Below, one piece after another: positions 36,389 to 44,272 of a stretch of DNA of 64,000 nt. This stretch comes from Nocardioides caldifontis (lineage in GTDB: Bacteria; Actinomycetota; Actinomycetes; Propionibacteriales; Nocardioidaceae), in NCBI RefSeq assembly GCF_008087345.1, contig NZ_VHIB01000018.1, positions 19,220-83,219 of the forward strand, given 5' to 3'. Below the pieces are notes generated by a model that was given only the letters and a program-made list of their open reading frames with translations, was not told where the DNA came from and did not search any database. Each line of letters starts with the position of its first letter. The stretch's first letter is position 1. Position numbers and translations under genes: made by a program.

Positions 36389-37587
36389 GCCTCACCAGAC
36401 CCGGCGTCGTGGGCGTCGGAATGACGCCGATGCGCACTCGCCGGCCCGACACCGACCTCTTCGGACTCATTCGCGATGCTTCCGTCGCTGCCTTGGGCGA
36501 CGCAGATGTGAGCATGGCCGACGTCGATCTGGTAGTGCTCTCGCAAGGCCCGGACGCCCTGTACGGCATCGGACATCCCGAACAGGAACTCGTCGACGTG
36601 CTCGCCGCTCGCGGCAAGCGGGTGGTGAGGGTGCAAACCGGTGGGGCCACCGGCACGTCCGCGGCGCAGATGGCCTGGTGCGCCATCGCTGCCGGAGAGT
36701 CCCAATGCGCGCTGGTGGTCGGGGCCGACAAGATGGGCGACTCCCAACAGTCGGCACAACACGTCCTCAACCTCATCTGGGATCCGGCCTACGAGGCTCG
36801 CCTGCCGTTGAACACGATCTCGATGACCGCGCTACAGGCCCAGCGCTATCTCCACCGCCATGGCATCGGCTTGCGCCGTGGCGAGGAGGCATGGGCACAG
36901 ATCGCCTCCAGGTTGCGGAACAACGGAGCACTCAACCCCGCAGCCCAACTGCGGAACCCGGTCACCCCTGACGAGGTGCTCTCCAGCCCACTGCTGTTCG
37001 CACCGATCCGGCGCGACATGGCCTGTCCCCAGACCTCAGGCGGCGCCGCCGTGGTCATGGTTTCGGCCGAGCGCGCAGCCACCATCGCCCGACCGGTGGC
37101 GTGGATCGACGGGTTCGCGGCCCGCTCCAACACCTACTTCCTGGGCGACAAGATGGGTGCAGCCGGCGACAACGATCACGGCTCGTTCCTCGAGCTGTCG
37201 CGTGCCGCGGCGGCCGCCTACGCCCAGGCGGGCATCACCGACCCGGCTCGTCAGATCGACGTCGCGGAGCCCTACATCCCCTTCGCCACGATGGAGCCGA
37301 TCGCCGTCGAGGCGCTCGGGTTCTCCGAACCGGGCCAGGGCATCGCCGACGCGGAGAAGGGCCGGTTCGATCGCGGCGGCGAGATCCCTGTGTGCCCCTC
37401 GGGCGGCGTGCTCTGTGCGGCCCCCATCAGTGTCAGCGCCCTCGTACGGTTCGCCGAAGGGGCGCTCCAGGTCCGCGGACGCGCCGGGGATCACCAGATT
37501 GATGGGTGTCGCACCGCCGTCGTGACCGGTGCTGGCGGCTCGATCCAGTTCGCGGGCGTAGCCGTACTTCGGGGGGAGGACTCGTGA
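36385..37587 (+). CDS. Thiolase-like protein lacking the catalytic Cys
   Basis: A 400-residue thiolase-fold protein. RVQTGGATGTSAAQMAW aligns with the thiolase RVENACASGS region, placing Gly 87 where the nucleophilic Cys should be. The rest is well preserved: VVGADKMGDSQQSAQH, DVAEPYIPFATMEPIAVEALG, and PSGGVLCAAPISVSALVRFAEGAL. With its truncated partner (35375) and the DUF35 gene at 38351 it resembles two-part thiolase-like/DUF35 lyases. The ATG overlaps the partner's stop. Confidence 0.82.
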   Translation: MSLTRPGVVGVGMTPMRTRRPDTDLFGLIRDASVAALGDADVSMADVDLVVLSQGPDALYGIGHPEQELVDVLAARGKRVVRVQTGGATGTSAAQMAWCAIAAGESQCALVVGADKMGDSQQSAQHVLNLIWDPAYEARLPLNTISMTALQAQRYLHRHGIGLRRGEEAWAQIASRLRNNGALNPAAQLRNPVTPDEVLSSPLLFAPIRRDMACPQTSGGAAVVMVSAERAATIARPVAWIDGFAARSNTYFLGDKMGAAGDNDHGSFLELSRAAAAAYAQAGITDPARQIDVAEPYIPFATMEPIAVEALGFSEPGQGIADAEKGRFDRGGEIPVCPSGGVLCAAPISVSALVRFAEGALQVRGRAGDHQIDGCRTAVVTGAGGSIQFAGVAVLRGEDS

Positions 37588-38348
37588 CACGGGTAGGACA
37601 GGTCCTCATCGATCGCGTCGGTAGCGTCGTGCATGCGCGGCTCGACCGGCCCGACGTGCGCAACTGCATCGACTTCGGCATCATCGAGGGGCTCGAGCGC
37701 GCAGTCGAGATGGCGCGTGCAGACGCGTCGGTGCTGGTCGTTCGTGGATCCGGTGGGCACTTCTGCGCAGGCGCCGACCTCGACCTCGTGCGTGGCCTGA
37801 TCGGCGACCGGGAGGGACTAGAGGCCTACGTGACGCGGCTGAGCGAGGTCCTCGACGCGATCGAAGCAGGCCCGTTCGCGAGTCTGGCGGCCATCGAAGG
37901 GTACGCGGTCGCCGGCGGCTGCGAGATGCTGCTGGCGTGCGACGTGGTGCTCGCTTCGACCGAAGCCCGCATCGGCGACCGGCACCTGGAGCATGCTCTT
38001 CTGCCCGGTGCCGGCGGCTCGGTCCGGCTGGTCCGTGCCCTGCCTCGGGCATACGCCCGGTGGCTCCTGCAGAGCGGCGAGATGATCTCGGGCGACCAGG
38101 CTCAAGCATGGGGCTTGGCCGCGTTGGCCGTGCCGCCGGACGAATTCGAGTCCGAGCTCGACCGGGTCGTCAACCGTCTCGCCTCACGGGACAGGGTCGC
38201 GATGACCGCAGTCCGCGAGATGGCCCGCTGCGCCGAGGACGAGCCGCCAGCAGCCGCCATGCAGCGTGAGCGAGAGCTCTTCCTCGACCACATCACCACG
38301 AGTCCGAACGTCCGCGAGCAACTCGATGGCTTCGTGAAGAGGAGCTGA
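37584..38348 (+). CDS. Enoyl-CoA hydratase/isomerase (crotonase) family protein
   Basis: A 254-residue crotonase. Oxyanion strands are GHFCAGADLDLV and EGYAVAGGCEMLLACDVVL; the active-site stretch is ARIGDRHLEHALLPGAGGSVRL, with Glu in the first position and Gly-Ala-Gly-Gly at the second, a pattern shared with crotonases that isomerise or cleave C-C bonds rather than simply hydrate. GTG 37584 overlaps the thiolase-like stop and follows GGGGGGAGGA. Confidence 0.9.
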   Translation: MTRVGQVLIDRVGSVVHARLDRPDVRNCIDFGIIEGLERAVEMARADASVLVVRGSGGHFCAGADLDLVRGLIGDREGLEAYVTRLSEVLDAIEAGPFASLAAIEGYAVAGGCEMLLACDVVLASTEARIGDRHLEHALLPGAGGSVRLVRALPRAYARWLLQSGEMISGDQAQAWGLAALAVPPDEFESELDRVVNRLASRDRVAMTAVREMARCAEDEPPAAAMQRERELFLDHITTSPNVREQLDGFVKRS

Positions 38349-38350
38349 CC

Positions 38351-38824
38351 ATGGGCGACGCCCTGACCAGTCACGTCGTGATCCCGGGGGCCTGGCACCT
38401 CGACTTCCGGCACGCGGCGGGGCCGGCGGCGAGCCGGTTCCTCACCACTGTGCGGGAGCGGGGGGTGTTGACGGCCTCGCCGTGTCCTGCCTGCGGCCGG
38501 ATCCGAGTGCCCCCCCGCGACTTCTGCGAAGAATGTTTCGCTGCTACCTCCGACGACTGGCCGGACGTGGGGCCACACGCCGTCGTCGAGGCGGCGACCA
38601 TCGGCTACACCAGCTTCCCGGGCTATCCGGAGCCGCCGTATGCCCTGGTCTACGCGCGCCCCGAAGGCGCGGATACAGCCATCGGAAACTTCCTCCAGGG
38701 GATAGATCTGAGTGACTACCACGTGGCGCTGGAGCGGATGCACATCGGTGCCGCCGTCACTGCCGTGTTCGAGGGCGAGCGCTCCGGGCTCGTCACCGAC
38801 TTCCACTGGGCCCTAGCCGACTGA
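38351..38824 (+). CDS. DUF35 Zn-ribbon/OB-fold protein
   Basis: A 157-residue protein with an N-terminal helix, a zinc ribbon CPAC...CEEC (about residues 45-63) and a C-terminal OB-fold. Proteins of this family bind thiolase-like partners (ChsH2 DUF35 domain with Ltp2; archaeal DUF35 with HMG-CoA synthase and thiolase) and help to hold acyl-CoA. Three Cys-less thiolase-like proteins are encoded just upstream, so it likely completes one of them. It starts 2 bases after the crotonase stop. Confidence 0.88.
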   Translation: MGDALTSHVVIPGAWHLDFRHAAGPAASRFLTTVRERGVLTASPCPACGRIRVPPRDFCEECFAATSDDWPDVGPHAVVEAATIGYTSFPGYPEPPYALVYARPEGADTAIGNFLQGIDLSDYHVALERMHIGAAVTAVFEGERSGLVTDFHWALAD

Positions 38825-38842
38825 TTCATGAAGGAGTGACCT

Positions 38843-40036
38843 ATGCCCGCCACCGACCGTTCACAGCAGGGGATCGAGCTCGACGTCCCCTGGTGCTTCA
38901 CCGACGACCACCGCTCGTGGCGCACGGTGCTACGCAACTTCACCACCAGCGTGCTCGCGCCGACCGTGGCGCAGCGCACCATCGACGCCACGTTCGACGA
39001 ATCGATCATCGATGGCTTGGGCGAACTGGGCGTCTTCGGCCTTCGCGTGAGTGAGGAGTACGGCGGCTCCGGCTCCGACATCACCTCCTTCTGCCTGGCT
39101 GTCGAGGAGATCACGCGGGTCGACGGCGGCGTCGGCGCCAGCGCGCACGTACAAGGCATCGCCTGCGCACTGTTCGAACGGCTCGCCAACGACGAACAGA
39201 AGAAGGAGATCCTTCCACAGGCGGCGCGTGGCGAGATCTTCATCTCCTTCGGTCTCACCGAGCCCAGCGGTGGCTCCGACGCCGGCAACATCCGTACCGC
39301 CGCCGTGAGGGACGGCGACGGGTGGCGCCTGAACGGATCGAAGGCCTTCATCACCAACCCGGGCACGCCGCGATCGAAGTACGTGATCCTCTTCGCCGCG
39401 ACCGGTCCCGGCCGGCCCGGTCGCCCGGAGGTCTCAGCCTTCCTGGTCCCTCTGGATGCACCCGGAGTCGAGGTCGGTCCCGCCTACGACAAGATCGGAT
39501 GGCGCACTTCCGACACGCATCCGCTGTACTTCGATGACGTCCACCTGGGGCCGGACGCGCTCCTGGGCGACGCCGGTCGCGGATACCGTGAGGCGTTGGG
39601 GTTCCTCACCTGGGCCCGCCTGCCGATCGCGTCGGCATCGGTAGGCATCGCCCAGGGGTGCCTCGACGCCACGCTGGATTTCGTCCAGACGCGCGAGTCG
39701 TTCAATCAGCGCCTCGGCGACCACCAGGCCGTCGGATTCAAGGTCGCTCGGATGGCTGCGGCAACCGCCGCGGCCCGATCGATCACCTACGACGCCTGTT
39801 GGAAGATGGACCACGGCCACCCCTACGAGCAGGAGGCGGCGATGTGCAAGCTGGTCGCCTCCGAGATCTGCAACAAGGTGGCCTACGACGCCACGCAGCT
39901 GCATGGTGGAGCGGGTTTCATGATGGATTCGACGGTGACGCGACTCTATGGAGACGCCCGGGTGATGACCATCGGTGAAGGTGCATCCGAGGTCCAGCAG
40001 ATGCTGATCGGTCGAAGCCTCGGCCTCAAGGTGTAG
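38843..40036 (+). CDS. Acyl-CoA dehydrogenase family protein
   Basis: A 397-residue ACAD. ISFGLTEPSGGSDAGNI and SKAFITNPGTPRSKYV are in the FAD domain; QTRESFNQRLGDHQAVGFK and TQLHGGAGFMMDSTVTRLYGD in the C-terminal helices. The catalytic region MTIGEGASEVQQ keeps the Glu of the classical YEGTSEIQ motif, so this is a conventional alpha,beta-dehydrogenase candidate. ATG 38843 follows GAAGGAGTG. It is the last gene of the rightward operon and is followed by a strong hairpin. Confidence 0.92.
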   Translation: MPATDRSQQGIELDVPWCFTDDHRSWRTVLRNFTTSVLAPTVAQRTIDATFDESIIDGLGELGVFGLRVSEEYGGSGSDITSFCLAVEEITRVDGGVGASAHVQGIACALFERLANDEQKKEILPQAARGEIFISFGLTEPSGGSDAGNIRTAAVRDGDGWRLNGSKAFITNPGTPRSKYVILFAATGPGRPGRPEVSAFLVPLDAPGVEVGPAYDKIGWRTSDTHPLYFDDVHLGPDALLGDAGRGYREALGFLTWARLPIASASVGIAQGCLDATLDFVQTRESFNQRLGDHQAVGFKVARMAAATAAARSITYDACWKMDHGHPYEQEAAMCKLVASEICNKVAYDATQLHGGAGFMMDSTVTRLYGDARVMTIGEGASEVQQMLIGRSLGLKV

Positions 40037-40075
40037 GAGACGGCCCGTGCCGGGGCGTCGGCACGGCTGATCCGA

Positions 40076-40115
40076 CGATTCGGCCAGCGGCCCGGGGGGG
40101 CCGCTGGCCGAATCG
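40076..40115. terminator. Bidirectional hairpin terminator between convergent genes
   Basis: Two perfect 17-base arms (CGATTCGGCCAGCGGCC and its reverse complement) enclose a six-base loop. It lies between the ACAD stop at 40036 and the end of the leftward IpdB-like gene at 40223, where a two-way terminator is expected. There is no long T run, as is common for actinobacterial terminators. Confidence 0.75.
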
Positions 40116-40222
40116 CGTGACGACACCACCGCACTCCACAGGCGACGGCGCGACCCGACCACCCATCGTCGTCAGATCCCTCGGCCGCCGACGGGTGCCC
40201 CCAGCACCCCGCGGATCCCGAC

Positions 40223-41014
40223 TCAGTCCAGGCGCAGGCGTCGCAGCACACCGCCGGGATCCACCCGTTCGCGGAGCATGGTGAGTTCCTCGTCGGTCGG
40301 CGACGGCGTCAGGGGAACCTCGCCGGGTGTCGACGACGGCAGGTCGAACCCGGTGCGTTTGCGGACCTCGTCGGGGGTGTGCCCAGGATGCACCGACTTG
40401 AGCCGGAGCGTGTCGTCATCGCCGAAGTCCAAGACCGCCAGCGGAGTCACCACCAGTTGGGGGCCGTCGGAATGCGGGTCGCAGAACTCTCGACGCGCAG
40501 CCGTGCGCCCCGGTGCGCTGACATGATCCACCTCGTCGATGAAGATCCGCTTGTCGTGGCGCTGCACGAAGATCATGGTGCGCGTGAAGTAGGCCGCGAA
40601 GACCAGCCCGACCGTTCCTGGACCGCGGACCCGCAGCTTCGGGTAGTCACGTCCGATACCGACCATGTTCACGTTCCCGTGGCGGTCGACCTGCATGCCA
40701 CCGAAGATCCCCACGGTGGGCGCCTTGCGCCAACCACCGAGCTCGAAGTCGACGATGTCCTCGAGGCGAAAGGAGTGCTCCGCGCTGTCGAGGGTCACCG
40801 GGTCGGCAGTCGACTTCACCAGTGGCGCCGCCGAGTTGATCGCACCGCCGCCGCCGCTGAGCCAGTTGAGGTCGGGGGCGTGCATCAGGCGGGCGAGCTG
40901 GAAGGCCGCCATCGGAATCTGCGAGTTGGCGCCACAGGCACCCCACTCCTCGTTGCGCAAACCGCGCGCCAAGGTGACGGCCATCAGCTCGCTCGTGGTA
41001 ATCGTCTCGGTCAT
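40223..41014 (-). CDS. IpdB-like CoA-transferase family I, beta subunit
   Basis: A 263-residue beta subunit of the class I CoA-transferase fold. LNWLSGGGGAINSAAPLV (about 50-67) occupies the place of the (S)ENG catalytic motif of true CoA-transferases, and the catalytic Glu is missing, as in IpdB of the steroid pathway. There IpdAB hydrolyses a ring C-C bond of a cyclic beta-diketo CoA ester. GIFGGMQVDRHGNVNM and EVDHVSAPGRT are further conserved points. ATG 41014 overlaps the alpha subunit stop; a longer frame to 41137 is rejected. Confidence 0.85.
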   Translation of the reverse strand: MTETITTSELMAVTLARGLRNEEWGACGANSQIPMAAFQLARLMHAPDLNWLSGGGGAINSAAPLVKSTADPVTLDSAEHSFRLEDIVDFELGGWRKAPTVGIFGGMQVDRHGNVNMVGIGRDYPKLRVRGPGTVGLVFAAYFTRTMIFVQRHDKRIFIDEVDHVSAPGRTAARREFCDPHSDGPQLVVTPLAVLDFGDDDTLRLKSVHPGHTPDEVRKRTGFDLPSSTPGEVPLTPSPTDEELTMLRERVDPGGVLRRLRLD

Positions 41015-41913
41015 GCTTCGCTCCGTCCGGCGTGAGCAGTGGGATCGACACGCAGCGTGCCGAGCAGACGCTGCACTCCTACACGTTCCAAGTACTCGTG
41101 GTGATCTTGCGGTTCGTTCACATACCTCGTCATCCACTCCTCGGGGGAGCGCACGTATTCCTCCAGCATGCGCTCGTCACGTCCGTAGTGACCCGCCGAC
41201 GAGGTGGGGTGTGCGGCGAAGGGAAGCGCGACGACGGCCGAGACCATGAAGCTCGGAACGGTCACCTGTTTGTGCCGGCCCGACCTGGCGTAGTCGTCGG
41301 GCACGATCTCGTCGGTGACCACGATCGCGGTCTTCGACGCTCGCAGGATCAGGTCGTCCTGATAGATCGGACCGTCCAAGAAGACGTTGCCGAAGCGGTC
41401 GCAGCGTGGCGCGTGCACGATCCCCACGTCGGGGCGCATCGCCGGGATCGCCACGTGCTCGTGGCCGGAGTAGGGATCCACCACGGTGCGGAAGAGGTCC
41501 GGCGACAACGCGCGCGTGCCGGTCGCCTCGTGGCCGCGCGGCAGTGGCATGAAGGGCAGATTCGCCGCCGCTGCCTTGAGCCCATAGATGGTGAACGGCT
41601 CGTCGACGTCGTGCACCACGATCGTGGAGCTCTCGGCGGCAGCACGGAACGCGGGCGCCAGCCCGAAGTCCTCGAGCCCGACGTACGCCGTGTAGACCTC
41701 GGCGACGGCCCCGGCAGCGACAAGAACCTCGACGGGAAGACCGGCCGACACGTTCGGCAGTAGGCGGAGGTTGCGTCGCTTGTTGCGGGCGAGCTCACGG
41801 ATGATCGGCATAGGCGACGCGTGCGCATGGATGCCGCCGATCGCGACCAGGTCGCCGTCGCTCACCAGGTCGGCCGCGGAAGCGACGTCGATCACCTTGC
41901 TGCGTCGGTTCAT
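41011..41913 (-). CDS. IpdA-like CoA-transferase family I, alpha subunit
   Basis: A 300-residue alpha subunit: DLVSDGDLVAIGGIHAHASPMPIIRELARNKRRNLRLLP at the N-terminus (glycine-rich CoA-site strand), DVGIVHAPRCDRFGNVFLDGP (about 177-197) and IVVTDEIVPDDYAR. It forms the heterodimer with the IpdB-like product encoded next. The pairing with an NMO-like protein and Ltp2/DUF35 genes recalls the late ring degradation of steroids, but a different cyclic substrate is equally possible. Confidence 0.85.
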   Translation of the reverse strand: MNRRSKVIDVASAADLVSDGDLVAIGGIHAHASPMPIIRELARNKRRNLRLLPNVSAGLPVEVLVAAGAVAEVYTAYVGLEDFGLAPAFRAAAESSTIVVHDVDEPFTIYGLKAAAANLPFMPLPRGHEATGTRALSPDLFRTVVDPYSGHEHVAIPAMRPDVGIVHAPRCDRFGNVFLDGPIYQDDLILRASKTAIVVTDEIVPDDYARSGRHKQVTVPSFMVSAVVALPFAAHPTSSAGHYGRDERMLEEYVRSPEEWMTRYVNEPQDHHEYLERVGVQRLLGTLRVDPTAHAGRSEA

Positions 41914-42845
41914 ACCATCTCCTCAGTGGTCACGGCCGACTGGAATCGTGCGCGAACCAGCGTGGCCACATCCATGATCCGGGGCATCTGGTCTTCCAGG
42001 TCGGAGCCTGCGATGCGGCAGATCACATCGGTGACGCCGGCCTCGACGAAGGTGGCGATCTCCTCGGCACACTGGTCGACGTCACCGGCAATGCAGTAGC
42101 GGCGCATGGGCTTGGGGTCCATGGCGTAGACGTCGCCGATGAAGGCGCTGGCGTCTCGCCATGCGCGGTCGGCGTCGTCGTCCACCCGGATATAGACGTG
42201 CAAGCCGGCGGTCAGCTCCTCCGGGGCGCGGCCGGCGTCCGCCGCCATGGCGAGCAGCGCCGACCATCGCTCGGCATAGCGCTCGGGCGTGACGAAGGCC
42301 CCCAGCCAGCCATCGCCGAACCGCGCGGTGCGCGCCAAGGCGGCGTCCGCCCGTCCACCGTGCCACAGCGGGATGCGGCTCTGCACTGGAGGCGGCTGGA
42401 GGCCATGCGGGTTGTCGGGGCGCCACATCTCGCGCAGCGACCCCATCAGTTCGGTGGTCCTGCGACCGCGCTCTGCCATCGGTACGTCAGCCAGTTCGAA
42501 CTCGGCGCGATTCTCGCCTCCCACACCGAGACCGAGGAGGACGCGTCCTTCGCTGAGTGCGTCGATGGTGGCCACGGACTTGGCGACCCAGGCGGGGTGC
42601 CGGAGCACTCCGAGCAGCACTCCCGACGCGACCGTCACCTCTCGGGTCACGACTGCGGTGGCCGCCATCATCGACAAGCACTCATACAGCGGGACGTGAA
42701 AGCTCAAGTGGTCGCCGAACCACACCGAGGAGTAGCCGAGCTCCTCTGCCAACACGGCAGAGCCGACCACGTCGCTCGCAGTTCGCAGGGGCGACCCGAA
42801 GTTGTTGAGTCCTACCCCGAAGCGCAGCGGTTGCGTCACGCGCAT
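41910..42845 (-). CDS. LLM-class flavin/F420-dependent oxidoreductase
   Basis: A 311-residue luciferase-like barrel: AEELGYSSVWFGDHLSFHVP, VASGVLLGVLRHPAWVAKSVATIDALSEGRVLLGLGVGGE and GGRADAALARTARFGDGWLGAFVTPE. It is unlike the one at 34314 in length and in these loops, so the two are not duplicates. First gene of a leftward trio with the IpdA/IpdB-like pair, each with stop/start overlap. ATG 42845 lies very close to GGAAGGAA; GTG 42839 has better spacing and could be the true start. Confidence 0.87.
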   Translation of the reverse strand: MRVTQPLRFGVGLNNFGSPLRTASDVVGSAVLAEELGYSSVWFGDHLSFHVPLYECLSMMAATAVVTREVTVASGVLLGVLRHPAWVAKSVATIDALSEGRVLLGLGVGGENRAEFELADVPMAERGRRTTELMGSLREMWRPDNPHGLQPPPVQSRIPLWHGGRADAALARTARFGDGWLGAFVTPERYAERWSALLAMAADAGRAPEELTAGLHVYIRVDDDADRAWRDASAFIGDVYAMDPKPMRRYCIAGDVDQCAEEIATFVEAGVTDVICRIAGSDLEDQMPRIMDVATLVRARFQSAVTTEEMV

Positions 42846-42873
42846 TTCCTTCCATACGACCAGAGGGTTGACG

Positions 42874-42891
42874 TTCGACCGACAGGTTGAG
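42874..42891. promoter_or_regulatory. Candidate operator, site 5 of the recurring dyad
   Basis: TTCGACC, GACA, GGTTGAG between the leftward LLM/IpdAB-like operon and the rightward crotonase operon. Half-sites and spacing match site 3. The 9-mer GAGACTCTA follows at 42889, and the same 9-mer occurs next to site 3 at 31079. Confidence 0.45.
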
Positions 42892-42973
42892 ACTCTAGCC
42901 GCAGCAGGACGCCCGCGCTAGGGCGGTAAGACGTCGCGTCGAGGTTCGATGCGACAGAGCAAAGGAGACAGCA

Positions 42974-43810
42974 GTGACAGCAACGCACTCGGAGACCACC
43001 GGCACGTCCACCTTGCTCGTAGAACGGATGGCGTTGAGTTCCGGCCCCGGAGTGATGGCGTTGGTAACCCTGAACCGGCCCGACGAGATGAACCCGCTCG
43101 ACTGGGACACCGTCAAGAGCCTCAGGACCATCTTCGACGAGCTCGGACACGACGACGAGGTCCGCGTCGTGGCGATCACCGGCGCCGGTCGCGCGTTCAG
43201 CGCCGGAGGCGACATGAAGAAATACCAGCAGCTTCAGCGCGACACCCAGGGGTTTCCCCAGTTCTTGGCCGACATCCACGAGACGTTCGCCGCCATCAGC
43301 CAGTACCCCAAGCCCTACATCGCGCTGGTCAACGGAGTCGCCGTCGCCGGAGGTATCGAGCTCGTGCTGTCGTGCGACCTCGCGCTCGCCTCGACGTCCG
43401 CGCGGATCGGTGACGCCCACCTCCCGTTCGGCCAGATGGGGGGCGGCGGCGTCCTCACCCTGCTGCCGGGCGCCGTCGGCCCGGCCCGGGCGCGCGAGCT
43501 GATCTTCACCGGACGCATGCTCAAGCCCCAGGAGGCGTTGGAGTGGGGCCTGGTCTCGCAGGTCGTCGAGAACGACGACCTGGTGGCGGCTGGCCTCCGT
43601 TTCGCCGAGCAGGTGGCGGCGAAGTCGCCGCTGGCCGTACGCAACGCCAAGCAGGTCCTCAACTCCGCGTACTGGGAGGGAACGGGCATCCCTAGCGGCA
43701 TGCGCCTGGAGCGGGAGGTCACCGCCCGCTACTGCCTGACTAGTTCCGACGCCCCCGAGGGTCTCGACGCGTTCGAGTCCAAGCGCACACCCCAATTCAC
43801 CGGGCGCTAA
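42974..43810 (+). CDS. Enoyl-CoA hydratase/isomerase (crotonase) family protein
   Basis: A 278-residue crotonase with an N-terminal extension of about 15 residues. Motifs: GRAFSAGGDMKKYQ, NGVAVAGGIELVLSCDLAL, and ARIGDAHLPFGQMGGGGVLTLLPGAVG, the last lacking a clear Glu at the first acid position. KSPLAVRNAKQVLN is the usual helix near the end. GTG 42974 follows AAAGGAG. First gene of the crotonase, DUF35, ACAD operon and divergent from the IpdAB-like genes across a candidate operator. Confidence 0.9.
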   Translation: MTATHSETTGTSTLLVERMALSSGPGVMALVTLNRPDEMNPLDWDTVKSLRTIFDELGHDDEVRVVAITGAGRAFSAGGDMKKYQQLQRDTQGFPQFLADIHETFAAISQYPKPYIALVNGVAVAGGIELVLSCDLALASTSARIGDAHLPFGQMGGGGVLTLLPGAVGPARARELIFTGRMLKPQEALEWGLVSQVVENDDLVAAGLRFAEQVAAKSPLAVRNAKQVLNSAYWEGTGIPSGMRLEREVTARYCLTSSDAPEGLDAFESKRTPQFTGR

Positions 43811-43836
43811 GCCCAGTTGATCAGCCAGGAGGATCC

Positions 43837-44256
43837 GTGTCCAACCCCACCGACTATGCCCAGCCGCCAGCCCCCCAGGTCGATCCCGACAGCGCCGCCT
43901 ACTGGAAGGGTCTGGCCGAACACCAGGTACGGCTGCCGGGATGCGCCACCTGCGGCAAGGTCCGCTATCCCCCGCTCGATTCCTGCCCTTACTGCGGGCA
44001 GCCGGGGGGAGAGGAGCAGGTGCTGTCCGGAGTAGGCGCGGTGTACTCCTTCATCGTCCTGCACCGCACGTTCCACCCTGCTTTCGAGGCCGACCTTCCC
44101 TTCGCCATCGCCGTGGTCGACCTCGAGGACGGGCCCAGGATCGCCGCCCGCATCGAGGGCCCGCCGGAGGCAGTGAGCATCGGCATGCGGGTCCAGGCGA
44201 CCTATTTCGACCGCGAGTCGTGGACCGAGCTGCGCTTCACGCCGCAGGACAACTAG
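43837..44256 (+). CDS. DUF35 Zn-ribbon/OB-fold protein
   Basis: A 139-residue protein: helix PDSAAYWKGLAEHQVRLPGC, zinc ribbon CATC...CPYC (about 37-55) and OB-fold with GAVYSFIVLHRTFHPAFEADLP and VVDLEDGPRIAARI. This is a more canonical DUF35 protein than the one at 38351. No thiolase-like gene is in its own operon, so its partner may be the Ltp2-like protein at 32075 or the pair at 35375/36385. GTG 43837 follows AGGAGG. Confidence 0.9.
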   Translation: MSNPTDYAQPPAPQVDPDSAAYWKGLAEHQVRLPGCATCGKVRYPPLDSCPYCGQPGGEEQVLSGVGAVYSFIVLHRTFHPAFEADLPFAIAVVDLEDGPRIAARIEGPPEAVSIGMRVQATYFDRESWTELRFTPQDN

Positions 44257-44272
44257 AACCGAGGAGACAAAG

